Source: Paragordius varius (lineage: Eukaryota > Nematomorpha). Taken from it: a stretch of DNA of 64,000 nt. A program made the position numbers and the translations under genes. The stretch covers positions 682,001-746,000 of the forward strand of contig OZ176060.1 of assembly GCA_964247055.1 (NCBI GenBank). Reading direction: 5' to 3'. A model generated the notes under the pieces. That model was not told where the DNA came from. It worked only from the letters and a program-made list of their open reading frames with translations, and did no database searches. Numbering within the stretch: position 1 is the stretch's first letter; each line of letters begins with the position of its first letter. Below are positions 13,991 through 27,300 of the stretch, piece by piece.

Positions 13991-14089
13991 TGGATTAGTA
14001 ATTTTTGTTTTTACAGTATTTTATTTTAATGGTGATTGATTATTTCACACACACATTAGTGTATGGAAAAAAACAACAAAATGACAAAT

Positions 14090-14857
14090 AAAAACGCTCC
14101 CTTAACGCCAATGTTAGATTTTAAAGCCCGCTAACTTTAAACTAAGTGGGCTTGTTGTTTTTTTCCATACACTACTGGGTAACTTGCCCTACACAGTAGG
14201 GTATGGAAAAAAACAACAATAGGGTGATTAAACTATAATTTTCTTTCTTTTTTTCCATACATTACTGGAGAATTTGCAACACAGGAATGTATTAAAAAAA
14301 GAAACGAGATTATAGTTTATTTAACAGTTTTTTTGTTTTTTTCCATACACTACTGTGTAGGGTAAATTGCTTTAACTATAGTGGGAATGAAATAAATAAT
14401 TAAATTGCACACTGTTTAAATTTTTCCATACACTACTGTGTTGCAAATTCCTCAGTAGAGTATGGAAAAAAGAAACGAAATTAGAGTTTATTTACCTTTT
14501 TTTTAGTTTTTCCCATACACTACTGTGTAGGGCGAATTACTCAGTAGTGTATGGAAAAAAACAACGAAAATAATTGTTTTTCGTCATTTTTTTGTTTTTT
14601 CCATATACTACTGTGTAGGGCAAATTACCCGGTATTGTATGGGAAAAACAATAATATATGACCAAATATTTATTTTTTTACTGTAGCATATGGAAAAAAG
14701 AAACTAAATTATAGTTTATTCACCATGTTTTCGTTTTTTCCATACACTACTGTGTAGGGCAAATTGCCCAGTAAGGTATGGAAAAAAATAACAAGCCCAC
14801 TTAGTTTAAAGTTAACGGGCTTTAAAATCTAACCTTGGCGTTAAAGAAGCGTTTTTT
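14090..14857. mobile_element. Fold-back (long inverted repeat) element, non-coding
   Basis: The outer arms are inverted copies of about 90-110 bp. The left arm (about 14090-14190) reads 'gccaatgttagattttaaag' and 'actaagtgggcttgttg'. The right arm (about 14745-14857) carries the reverse complements 'ctttaaaatctaaccttggc' and 'caagcccacttagt'. Between the arms lie about ten copies, in both orientations, of 'ttttccatacactactg', paired into smaller palindromes around 'tagggcaaattgccc'. A part copy lies just outside the left arm at 14054. There is no reading frame for a transposase. The structure fits a non-autonomous fold-back or MITE-like element. No clear target-site duplication was found. Confidence 0.7.
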
Positions 14858-14870
14858 TATGTTTTTGTAA

Positions 14871-15768
14871 AAAATAAAATGAAATTTTATAAAATTTTAA
14901 ATTTAAAAAAAATAATTTATTTAAATTTATTAATATTTATTTAATTTATATTTATTTAATTTGTTAATTATTTATTAAAATTTTAATTTATTAATTTTAG
15001 ATTTTTCAAGAAAAAATAATATATATGATATATCTCTTATTAAAATATTAAAAATTAAGTTATAAAAAATATTTTTACCTCATTAAAGTTTAAAATAAAA
15101 AAATTTTTTTGCAAAAAATCTAAAAAATTTATAAATTTTAAAATTATAATTTAATTTATATTTATTTATTTAGTTTATTAATTTATTAATTTTTATTATT
15201 TTTATTTTATTATTTCAAATTTTTCCAAGAATATAAATATTTTGTATAAAATAATTATATTATATAATATCAACACATTATAAATTTATTATTATAAATT
15301 GCAACAATGTAATAATACAATGTATGTACAGGCAAATATATCCAAATCAGCTGTTTTTTTATGAAAATTATATTTTTTTAAATTTTCTATTATATTTAAG
15401 TAATTTTCTAAAAATTTTTATAAACAGCTGATAAAAATATAAATTTTTAAAATATATATTTATTTAATTTATTATTTTTTAATTTTTTGATAATTTTACA
15501 TTTAAAATTTAAAAAATTATTAGTATAATGAATATTTTAATTTTAGTTATTTATTAAAATTTAAAACTATTTTATTAAAATTTTAAAAGATTATTAATAT
15601 AAAAAAATTTTTTTTAAAAAAAAAATTAATTTTATTTATTTAAATTTAAATAATTAATAATATAAAAATATTTTTATGTTAGATTTATTATATTTTTAAA
15701 AATGTAATATTTTTTTTTATATTTTATAAAAACAATTCAAAATTTTAAAATTATTTTAAAAAATAGTT
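14871..15768. other. AT-rich region 3' of the minus-strand gene
   Basis: Almost pure A/T sequence. 15301-15347 looks like a decayed copy of the minus-strand gene's last exon: a CAG|CTG followed, on the minus strand, by a tail ending in 'acattgttgca'. 15424 carries 'acagctgataaaaatata', resembling 15884. A minus-strand AATAAA at 15684-15689 is a possible polyadenylation signal, but it is weak evidence in DNA this AT-rich. Confidence 0.45.
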
Positions 15769-15887
15769 TCAAAACAATGTTGCAACAATGAGTAAAAGTA
15801 ATGCAGAATCCAATAAAATTGTCGTCAGGTGATTGCGTGAATGAATGAATGAACCAGATGATTTCTTGGTTCCGCCCCCGTGAACAG
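15769..15887 (-). CDS. Minus-strand gene, exon 4 (C-terminus and stop)
   Basis: Encodes residues 72-110. The acceptor is inside the palindrome (atCAG|CTG). It starts TVHGGGTKKSSGS and ends with DSALLLLIVATLF and TGA. The stop sits at 15771-15769. Confidence 0.8.
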
Positions 15888-18410
15888 CTGATAATAAATA
15901 TAATTTTTTAAATTTTTAAAATTTTAATAATTTTATAATATATATTTTAAATTATATTATAAATAATTATTTATAAAAAAATAAAAATATATATGATAAA
16001 AAATAAAATATATAAATTTTATTTATTCTTATTAATATATTTAAATACAGTATAAAATAATATTTAAACACACAAAAAATTAAAAAAATTAAAAAAATAT
16101 TAAAATAAAAATATATGTTAATATATATTAAATTTTTTTATTTTAACAAAGGAGATATTTAATTTATCAAAAAAATAAATTATTTAAATATATATATATA
16201 TATTATTTAATAAATTATAAAAAAATATAAAATAATAACAAAATAAATTTATTTTGTAAAAATATATAAAATATTAAATACAAAAAATAAATATTAAATA
16301 AAAATATTTTATTTAAATAATTACAAAATAAATTTATTTTTATAATTTAAATTAAAATAAAATATAAATAATATATATTTAAAATAAAAATTAAAAAGAA
16401 TTTATAAAATAAAAAAAACAAAAAAAAAACTTGGAGGCACACTGGGTGGACCAGTGGGTGATGGGGGAAGCGGGCTCGCCCCATCAGCTGGTGCAGCGGG
16501 GGGCGCTGCACTTGGGGTTGTGGGAACCGGTTCCTAAATTAAAAATTAAAAAAAAATTTTTTTTAAAAAAAATATTTTTTTAAAAAACAATTAATTTTTA
16601 TAAAAATATTATTAAAAAACAATTAATTTTTACTTATATAATTATTTTGAAATGAAAAAATTATTAAATTTTTCTAAAAATTAAGAAAAAATAAGTAAAT
16701 GTATAAAAATAAAAAAATTATTTAAAAATAATTAATTAATTTTTATCTTTTTAATATTTTTTGATTATATTTAAAAATATTTTTATATTAATTTGAAAAT
16801 CAAAAAAATTAATAGATAAGATATTTTATGATTTTTATAAATTATTATTTTTTATTATATTTAAAAATAATTTAAATTTAAAATATTTTTTATTTTTGAT
16901 TATTTTTAAATCAATTAATTTTTAAAAATTTAAAAAATAAAATATTTTAAAAATTTAAAAAAAATATTTTAAATTTAAAAAATAAAATATTTTTTATTCA
17001 AAAGTAATATTTTAACGATTAATAATTATTTTTATAATTAGAAATAAATAAAAAAAATTTATTTAAATAAATTTAAATAAACTATTTTATTTTTAATTAT
17101 TTTTTTTATTTCTTAAATATTATATACTTTTAGATATTATTTTATCAACTTTTATAATAAATATAAAAATAAAAATAAACTACAATATAAATAAAAATAA
17201 ATAAAAAGATTTAAATAATAATTTTAAAAAAATATAAATAATATAATAAATATTTTAAAATAACAAATAATAAGTATAAATAAAATTTATTTACAAGAAA
17301 TTAAAAAAATAATTTAGTTTATAAAAAAAAATAAAAATTAAAAAATTAAAATAAACTTCTCTCTTCACAATTTTGGCTAAAATCTGTTTTTTGACATTCG
17401 AAGCCTAAAAAAATTAAATATTTTAAATTAAATTAATTTTAATAAAAAAATTTATACAAATATATTTTTTTATATTTTTACAAAAATTAATAATTAAAAA
17501 TATTTATTTATTTTTAATTATAATTTAAATTAAAAAAATTATTTTTATAAAAATTATTTATTAAAATAATATATTAATTATTTTTAAAAGAATAAATTAT
17601 TTATATTTGAAAAAAATATTAACGAAATTATTAATCATAATTAAAAAAATTCACAACTCTTTTTTGTTATAATTTAAAAAAATTAAATAATTTAATTATT
17701 AAAAAACTAATATAAAATAATTTATTAAAAAATAAATTAAATAAATTAAATATAAAAAAATTGTAAAAATTACTAAATCTTAAATTAATAATTGTTAAAA
17801 TAATATATAACTATTTTTATAATAGTTAAAAAATATAAAATAAAAAAATATATAAAAAAAATAATTTTAATATTTTTTTTAAATTATAAATAATATAAAA
17901 AATGTTAATAATTTTGAACAATTAATAATATATTAATAAAAAATAATTAAATAAATTATAAAATTAAATAATAAATTTAAAAATTAAATACACAAGAATA
18001 AAATCAATATTTTTATTTAAAAAAATAAAAAATTTAAATTAAAATTGTGTATAAAATATATTTTAAATAATATCAATAATAAAAAAAAATATTTTTAAAA
18101 AAAATAAATTAAATAAATTACTAAATCTTAAATTTAAACAATTATTAATATATTAATAAAAAAAATTTTTAAATAAATTATTAATTAATTAATTTTAAAA
18201 AATATTATTATTTTTCAAAAATAAAAAAATTTAAAAAAAACTTCAAAATAAAAATAATATAAATGGTAAAAAAAATTTAAAAAAATAATTATTAATTTAA
18301 AAATTAAATTAAATTAAAAAAATAAAATAAAATTATTAAAAACTTACATCAGCTGATATTTGGAATACGATGGAAAATGCCACAAGGAATATCGGAATTA
18401 ATTTATTCAT
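15769..18410 (-). CDS. Small secreted Pro/Ala-rich protein with hydrophobic C-terminus, 4 exons (whole gene)
   Basis: Four exons join to 333 coding bases, 110 residues plus stop. Exons run 18410-18348, 17404-17357, 16533-16431 and 15887-15769. Phases agree at every junction (0, 0, 1), and the final frame ends at TGA. Residues 1-20 form a clear signal peptide (MNKLIPIFLVAFSIVFQISA). A Lys-Arg pair lies at 35-36, followed by a Pro/Ala/Ser/Thr-rich segment (38-71), a short Gly/Ser/Lys stretch, and a hydrophobic end (about 93-110, containing ALLLLIVATLF). The end could be a GPI-anchor signal, with Ser/Ala upstream as possible attachment, or a tail membrane segment. There are no cysteines. I do not recognise the family. 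It lies head-to-head with the large gene, about 2.7 kb apart. Confidence 0.8.
16431..16533 (-). CDS. Minus-strand gene, exon 3 (Pro/Ala-rich)
   Basis: Encodes residues 38-71, starting EPVPTTPSAAPP and ending GPPSVPP. It starts after 'aatttag' (phase 0) and stops before a GTTTTT donor with one base left over. Roughly two thirds of this exon is G+C, the richest stretch in the window. The plus strand would read as a Gly-rich segment but lacks matching splice sites. Confidence 0.8.
17357..17404 (-). CDS. Minus-strand gene, exon 2
   Basis: Encodes residues 22-37 (ASNVKKQILAKIVKRE). It is bounded by 'ttttttag' and a GTTTAT donor, phase 0 at both ends. The basic stretch ending in Lys-Arg could be a proprotein processing site before the Pro-rich part. 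Confidence 0.8.
18348..18410 (-). CDS. Minus-strand gene, exon 1 (start codon and signal peptide)
   Basis: Encodes residues 1-21, starting at ATG (18410-18408) and ending SAD directly before a consensus donor GTAAGT (18347-18342). The hydrophobic core IPIFLVAFSIVF is followed by a small-residue cleavage site. The last codons are made from an ATCAGCTGAT palindrome. Confidence 0.85.
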
Positions 18411-19653
18411 AAATTAATTTTTTATATTTATTTATTTTTTATTTAAATTAATTTTTTTTATAATTAATTTATTTTATTTTAAAATATTAATATTTTGCGT
18501 TTTTCAAAAATATTAGAATGTTCTAAATATAATATTTATGTTTATTTATAATTATTCTAATATTAAGTAATATAAATAAAAAATAAACAAAAAATAAATA
18601 AAATAATAAATTAAAAATAAATGATAAATTAAAAAAATATTTAATAATTGATGTTTTTTATAAATATTTTTATTATTAATTATATTTTTTTATTTTTTCT
18701 AGATTTAATATTAAAAATTTTTTCAAATATTTTATAAATTTTAATTTAAAATATTAAAAATTTAAAATATTTTAAATTTATAATATTTTTAAAAATTTTA
18801 AATTTGAATAAATTATATTAGAAAAAATATATATATAATATAAATATTAATATAATAATTTAAAATAATTTAATTTATATTAAATTTTTGTTTAAATATT
18901 AAAAAAATATTAACTAAAACAACAGGATTTAAAAGTAAATTATATTTTATTAAAAATTAATTATTATTAAATTAAAAACTTATTTTAATAAATTTTAATA
19001 TATATTAGAAAAAAATATATGTATATTATAAATATTATCAAATATTATATTAATAATTTTTTGTATAATTATATAAAAAATTGTAAATTATAAAAAAAAT
19101 ATTATTAATATTTTTAATAAATTATATTTTTTTAACCAAAAAAATATTAACTAAAACAACAGGATCTAAAAATAAATTATATTTTATTTTTATTAAAAAT
19201 AAAAAAAATGTAAAAAAATAAGAAAAAAAACTAAAAATTAATAAAATTAAATAAAATAGTCAATACAAATAAAAAAATTAAAAAATATTTTTTTTTTCTT
19301 TTTTTTTTAATAAATTTTAAAATTCAATAATTTATAAAACATTATTAATTTAATTCTTTAATTTTAAAAATAAATGCAGTATTATAAATAAAAAAATTAT
19401 TGAAAACTTATATTAGTAATATTTTAAAAAAATTATTTTATTAATTTAATATAAAAAATAAAATAAATTATATTTTTAACCAAAAAAATATTAACTAAAA
19501 ACAGGATCTAAAAATAAATTATATTATTTTTATAATAAAAAATAAAAAAAATGTAAAAAAATGTAATACATTGTTGCTAAAACAATGTTTATAATTATAT
19601 TTTTTTATATTTTTCTTTAGGCGAATTTTTTATTTTTTTATTTTTTAACCAAA

Positions 19654-19685
<32 letters not shown>

Positions 19686-21135
19686 AAAATATATAAAAAT
19701 ATTTATTTTTATTATTTTTTATAAATATTTATCTTGATAAAATTGTTTTTTTTTGAAAAAAAAATATTTTTAAAAATTATTTGGGATATTCCGCTAAAAA
19801 AGTTAATATTTATATATAAAATAATTTATTTTATAAATATATATTTTTTTAATACATTTTTTATATTTTATTTTTATTATATATATATTTTTTGTTTTTA
19901 AATATTTTAAATATATTTAAATATTATTTTATTATTTATTTATTTTTTGAAAATATTTTTTTAGTTTTAATTTATTAAATATTATACATAAATATAAATA
20001 TAAATATTGTTTTTATTTAAATTAATATTTATTTAATAATAAAATTTTTAAAATTTAAATCACACATTAATAAAATTTTAAAAAATTATATTAAAAGTAA
20101 TAATTATTATTAAAAAAAAAATATTTTATTAAAATAAAATTAAAATATTTTAAATTTGCAAAAAAATATTTATTTTTGCATAAAATTATTTTTTTTATAT
20201 ATTATATATATATATATAATAATTTTTAAATAAAAAATAGGTTACGCATTTTTTTATCTTAGAATAATAATAAATAATTATTTTTATTTAAAATAAATTT
20301 TTATTAAATAAATAATTATAAAAATTTTGAAAAAAAATTTTTTTAAATAAAATTATAAATATTATATTAAATATAATATTAAAATAATTTTTATAAATAA
20401 TATATTTAATTTTAAATTTAAAAAATTTTCATATATAAAATTTAATATGTTTTAATTTTTTTATATGATTTTTAATTATTTATTTAAATATTTTATGGTT
20501 TCTTAAAATTATTAAATAATTTATATTATATAATTTTATAAAGTTAAATATTTAATATATTTTTTATTTGTAATATTAATTTATTTTAATTTAAATATCA
20601 GTAAATTTTGAAAATTATTTTTTTTTTTATTGTAAATTTACTTTATTAAAATAATTCATATTTTTTAATTAAATAATTAATAATTTTTAAATTTAATTAT
20701 TAAAATTTAATTTAATTTTGGTTTAAATTAATATTGCAAAGATAGTTTATAATTATTTATAATAAATTTTAAATTATTTTATTTTATTTAAATTATTTAA
20801 ATATATATAATTTTATTTAAATATATTATTTTAAATTTAATATTTTTTAAAATTTAGAAAATAAAAAAATAATTTTTTTTATTTTTTTATATTTTTTTAA
20901 TAATTTTTTATTTTATTTAAAAATTAAAAATTAAATATGTATTTAAATATTAATTTATTAATATTTAATATTTAATGTATATATATTTTATAATATTTAA
21001 TTATATGTTTTTTTTAAATTTATATATTTTAATATTTTTAAATATTTTTTTAGATATTATCACCCATATGATTTTGTGAATATTTGAAAAATTAATTTAA
21101 TTTTATCAAAAAATAAAATATAATTAAAATAAAAA
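18411..21135. other. Intergenic region between divergent genes, with a three-copy repeat
   Basis: AT-rich. A segment containing 'aactaaaacaacaggat' with 'aaataaattatattttat' occurs near 18910, 19150 and 19490. On the minus strand it reads as 'tttttag' followed by 'atcctgttgttttagttaat', like an acceptor for an untranslated leader exon of the minus-strand gene. An 8-bp inverted repeat (acattgtt / aacaatgt) lies at 19568-19588. No convincing exon or core promoter was identified. Confidence 0.4.
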
Positions 21136-21316
21136 ATGAAAAATAAAATTTTTAATAATTTATTTAATTTATTAAATTTATATTATTTTAATAATTTAAT
21201 AATTTTTAAATTTAAAATATTTTTTTTATTTTCGATATTTATATTTTTAAATTTCAATAATATGATTTTCATTCATTCACAAAATCATCCCAATGACAAT
21301 CAGCTGTCTCAATCAG
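21136..21316 (+). CDS. Large gene, exon 1 (residues 1-60)
   Basis: ATG at 21136 opens a frame whose residues 28-38 are strongly hydrophobic (IFFLFSIFIFL), followed by polar HSQNHPNDNQLSQS. The donor is aatCAG|GTGATT, a one-base variant of the CAGCTGAT palindrome. The start is uncertain: the first 40 codons are ordinary AT-rich sequence, Met43 is an alternative, and an unseen upstream exon could supply the signal peptide. Confidence 0.5.
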
Positions 21317-24300
21317 GTGATTTTTAGTATTTTTTTATTTAAATATATTTTAATTTTTTAATAATTATTTCATATTTTATAAAATTTATTTTCCATTTTA
21401 TTTTTTTAAATTGTTTATTTTATTTTATTTCCTTTAATTTTTTATTAATTATATATTTTTATTATTTAATATTTTTAATTTAATATTATTTTTTTAATAT
21501 TGAACATTTTTTTAATTTTTAATAATTTATTTTTTTATTTTATTTATTGTATTATATTTTCTAAATATTAATTTTTTTATTTTATTTTTTACTAAAATTA
21601 TATTTTATTTTTTTTATTATTTTTTTATATTTTATAAATAATTTATTTATTTTGGAAAAATTTAATTTATTTTTTTATGAAAATTATTATTATTATTTTT
21701 TTGGATTTAAATTTTTGATTATTTTTTTATTTTATTTTTTTAATTTAAATTTTTTTTAAAATATTTTTAAATTAATTATTTATTTATTTTCTTATATTCT
21801 TATTTAAAAAAATTATATATATTATTATATAAATTATTATTTTTATATTTGGTTTTTTTATTTTTTTACTATTAATTTATATTTAAAATTATTTATTTTA
21901 ATTCTATTTTTTATTTTTTTTACCATTTTTATTTTATTATAAATTTAAATATTTTCATATTTTTATTAAATTTAAATATTTTAATATATAATATTTTTTG
22001 ATTTTTCATAATTTTAAATTTTATAATTCATTATTTATTAAGATTAGTATATTTATTTTATTTAAAATCAAATATTTTTTTTTATTAAATTTAAATATTT
22101 TATTAAATAATATTTTAATATTTTTTTTAGATTTTTCTTATTTAACTGACAATTCAAATGATCTTGAAAAAAATCCAAAAAGTATATTTTTTTATTAAAA
22201 AAATTTATTTTTTTTTAAAAATAATAAAATATATAATTAATTGTTTAAAAAATAATTTTTTTTAAATAAATTTATTAAAATATTAATTATTATTTAACAA
22301 AAAATTATATTTTATTAAAAGAAAATTAAATATTTTATATAATTTTTAATTATTTTGTATAAAATAATAATAATAAAAAAATGTAAAATTTTCAAATATT
22401 TATTTAAAAGATAAAACAAATAAAAAAAAATTTTCCTAAAAAATAAAAAAACTATTATTTTATTTTTTAATTAAGATATTTTTATTTATTAATTAAAAAA
22501 TAAATATTTTTTATTTTTTATTAATATAATTAAGTAATTTAAAAACATATTTATTCAATATAAATATAAATTTTATAATAAATTATATTTTTATGAAAAA
22601 ATTTTGAATTAAATAATATTTTTTTCATAAAAAATATTTTTTAAATTTAATAAAATTAATTATAAATTTAAATATTTTTAATAATAATAAGTAAATTAAA
22701 TATTTTTTCTATATTATTTTATTAAATTTATAAAATTTATTAATTTAATTATATAATTATTAAAAATATTTAATTTAATAACATTTTAAAAAAATAAAAT
22801 AAAAAAATTTTTTTTTAATTATTTTATTATTAATATTTAAATAAATAATAAATTTTTAAAAAATTAATATTTTTTAATATTTTCTTTATATAATATAAAT
22901 ATTTATATTTTAATATTTAAATAAATATTTTTTTATAAAATAATTTTTCTAATTATTTTTAGTTTTTGCAAGTTCGTATGGCCGTAATGTTATTTCCATT
23001 GATCAGTAAATTATTTTTTTTATTTAATTTTATTTTTTATTTTTGTTTTTTTATTTTAAAAATAAAAAAAATTTAAAATATTAAAAAAAAATTAAAATAA
23101 AAAATAAATATTTTATTTTGTTTTTTTATTAAAAAAAATTAATTATATTTTCCAAAAATAATTTATATTTTTATATAAATTATTTTTCAATATTTAATAA
23201 TATATTTTAATTTTATATTTTTTTTATTAAAATTAAACAATTAATTTTTATCTTTTAATAAATATTTTTTTTATTATTTTACAGATTTTTAAAATTTTTA
23301 AACTTTTTATTTTTTTTATTATTAAAAAATTATAAATTATTAAAATAATTATTTTAATATTTTTTTTTATATTTTTTTTTATTTAATTTTTTTTAATTTT
23401 TTTAATTTATATTTTTTTCATAATTTTATTATATTTTTATTTATTTTTTTATTAATTTTTAATAATATATAAATGATATTTATTTTATTAAATAAAATAT
23501 TTATTCATTATTTTTTAATTTTTTAAATTATTTATTATTTATTTTATAATAATATTTGATTTTTATTTAATTTTTTATTAATTTTTAATATATTTTTTTT
23601 TATTTAATTTTTTTTATTTTATTATATTTTTATTTATTTTTTTTATATTTTCATATATTCATTGTTTCATTTATATTTTATTATATTATCATTTTTTTTA
23701 TATATTATTATTTTTTTTAATTTTTTTAATTTTTTATATCATTTTATATCAATTTATTATTTTTATAATTTTTTTATATAAATTTTAATTGATAACTTAA
23801 ATTATTTTATTTTTTTAATTTTTTTATTTTATTTTAATAAATTTTTATTTTTGATAATTATTTTAATATTTTTATTTTTACTTTTTAATAAATAATTTTT
23901 TAATTTTATTTTATTTTTTATATTTTTTGATTAAAAATTAAATTTTTTAATTAAAAATTAAATTATTTTTTGAATTTTTTTAAAATATTTTTTTTAAGTT
24001 TTTTTTAATTTTTAGTAAAGTTGACATAGTCAATGAAAGGAAAATTTAAAATATTTTGAAAAAAAATTAAAATTTTAAAAAAATCACTATTTTATTTTAT
24101 ATTTTTTTATATTTTACATATAAAAAATTAACAAAAATTATTTAAATAATTATTTATTTATTTTACTTTTTGAATTATTTTTAAATTGAAAATTAGATAA
24201 TTAATTAATATTTTTATATTTTAATTTATATTTTTATTTTTTTTTAAATTTTAAATAATTAATTTAAATAAAAAATAAACAATTAATTTTTATTTTTTAA

Positions 24301-27300
24301 TAAATATTTTTTTATATTTTTTTTTATTTATATTATTTTAATTATTTTTTTATTAAATATTAATTATTAATTTTTTTATTATTTAATATATTTATTTATA
24401 ATTTAATTTTATAAAAATAAAATACATAATTTTATTTTTTTAATTTTATTTTTTTTATTTGTAATTTATTTATAAAAATTAAATATTTTTTTAAATAATA
24501 TATTTTTTACTTTTTAAAAAATAAATAATTAATTAAATTATTTAAAATTACATAATTTTTTTTATTTTTTTAACTTTTATTTTTAAAAAAAATTTAAAAA
24601 TTAAATATATATTTTTTAAAATTAAATAAATTTTTTATAATTTTTAGTAGAGCTGACATCTTATTGGTTAAAGAAAGGAGAATTAATTTAAAAATTACTA
24701 AAAAAATTTTTTTATATTTTTATAAAATTATTAAAATTATTTTAATTAATTTGTTTATATTAAATATAAATATATTTAAATATATTTTTAATAAATATTT
24801 TTAAAATTTAAAATTATAAATTATATTTTTAAAAAATAAATAATTTATAGTTTTAAAAATTTTTTTAAAAAACAAAAACTGACATCTTATTAATTAAAAT
24901 TTATAAATTTTTTAATAATATTTTCAATATTTTCTAAATAATATACATTTTTTATTTTTTCTAAAAAAGCAATTAATATATTTAATTATTTATTTTTAAA
25001 AAATAAAAAATTTAAAATATTTTTTTTTAAAAAAAATAAAATATAAAATTTTTTATAAAAAATTTAAAATAATAATTAAATATTTATATATATTTTAGTA
25101 AAGCTGACATCTTATTGGTTAAAGAAAGAAGAATTAAACCGGAATTTGTCATTCCAGATGATTTAATTGAAAATCCAAATCCACAAATTGATTTTCCTGG
25201 AAATTTCGTAAAAAAAATTATATTTTATTTAATTTTTTTTTTAAATTAAAATTAATTATTAAAAATAATATTTTTTTAATATTTATAAAAATAAAAAATA
25301 AAAAAGTAATAAAAATTCAAAAAAAATTAAAAAAAATATTTTTCTTTATTAAAATAATAAACATTTAGAATTAAAATTAATATTTTTTTATAAATATATA
25401 TTTATTAATTTTATAGAAATATATAAAAAAATAAAAAAAATCAAAAAAAAAAAAATTAAAAAAATTGAAAATCCTAATCCACAAATTGATTTTCCAGGAA
25501 ATTTTGTAATTTTTTTTTATTTTTTATAAAAAATATATTATAATTAAAATAAATATATTAATTATAAATTTTATTAATTTATTTAACATACTTTTAAAAA
25601 AAAATTACTAAATTAAAAAAATGAAAAAATCAAAAAAATAAAAAAAAATAAAAAAAATTAAAAAAAACGAAAAAAATAAAGAAAATCAAAAAAATTAAAA
25701 AAAAATAAAAAAAATTAAAAAAAACGAAAAAAATAAAGAAAATCAAAAAAAATTAAAAAACGAAAAAAAATTAAAAAAAAAATATTTTTTTATTAAAATT
25801 AAAATAATAAACATTTATTTTAAAATTAAAATAAATTTTGTTTTTTATCTAAATTGATTTTTATAAAAAAAACGAAAAAAATAAAGAAAATCAAAAAAAA
25901 TTAAAAAACGAAAAAAAATTAAAAAAAAAAATATTTTTTTATTAAAATTAAAATAATAAACATTTATTTTAAAATTAAAATAAATTTTGTTTTTTATCTA
26001 AATTGATTTTTATAAAAAAATTTAAAAAATCAAAAAAAAAAGAACAAAAAAATTAAAAAACGAAAAAAAATTAAAAAAAAAATATTTTTTTATTAAAATT
26101 AAAATAATAAACATTTATTTTAAAATTAAAATAAATTTTGTTTTTTGTCTAAATTAATTTTTATAAAAAAATTTAAAAAATCAAAAAAAAGAACCAAAAA
26201 ACTAAAAAAAAAATTAAAAATCCAAATCCACAAATTGATTTTCCAGGAAATTTTGTAAAATTTTTTTATTTTTTAATAAAATTTATGTATATTTTTAAAT
26301 AAATAATAAAATTATTATTTTTATTAAATTAAAATAATATTTTTTTTAATATTTTTTGTTTAATTAAAAAAAAACGAAAAATAATTTTAAATTAAAACGA
26401 AAAAAAATAATAATTGAATAAAAAGAAAAAAAAATATTTTTTTTTATTAAAATTAAAAAATAAAAAAAATATTAAATTTTATTAATTTTTTATAAAAATA
26501 TATAAATTATTAAAATAAAATTTAATTATTATAAAAAATAAAAAAATAAATAAAAAAAACGAACAAATTAGAAAAAAATAAAAATCTAAATCCGCAAATT
26601 GATTTTCCAGGGAATCTTGAAATTTTTTTTATTAAAATTAAAATAATAAACATTTAAAATTAAAAATTATGTTTTTATTTTAAATTAATTAATTTTATAA
26701 AATTATTAAATTGGTTAGTTTTATTTTTCTCTTTATTATAAAAATATAAAAATTATTTAATTTTTCATAATTTTTATTTAATTAATTTTTAAAATTCAAA
26801 TAAATAAATTTCATAAAGAAAAAAAAATATTTTTTTTGTATTAATAAATTAATTTTATTAAAAATAAAAAAAAATTAAAAAAAACGAAAAAAAAATTGAA
26901 AATCACAAATAAATTTTCCTGGTAATTTTGTAATTTTTTTTTATTATTCTTATTATATTTTTTTATTTTTTAATAAATTATAAAATAAAATTTTTTTTTA
27001 AAATAAAAATAATTGATTTTTTAATATTTTTTATTTAATTTTTTATATAATTTTTAAAAATATCATATTTCCAAAAAAATTAAATCCACAAATTGATTTT
27101 CCAGGGATTTTAATTTTTTTATAAATTTTTAAAATTAATTTAAAATTAAAATGAATTGAATTTTTAATATTTTATTATTTAATTTTTAAATGTTTTTTAT
27201 TTAATTTTTAAAAATATTATATTTCCAAAAAAATTGAAAACGAAAAAAAATTGATATCCACTTATAAATTTATAATAAATATTAATAATTCAAAAAAATA

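Noticed and set aside
16431..16533. Plus-strand Gly-rich coding segment ending in a stop
   Set aside because: No acceptor or donor fits on the plus strand. On the minus strand it has both, the phases fit three other exons, and the product has a signal peptide.
21998..22198. A 66-codon gene starting in intron 1
   Set aside because: Only its last part (22131-22181) is coding, as exon 2. The rest is AT-rich intron read through a splice acceptor.
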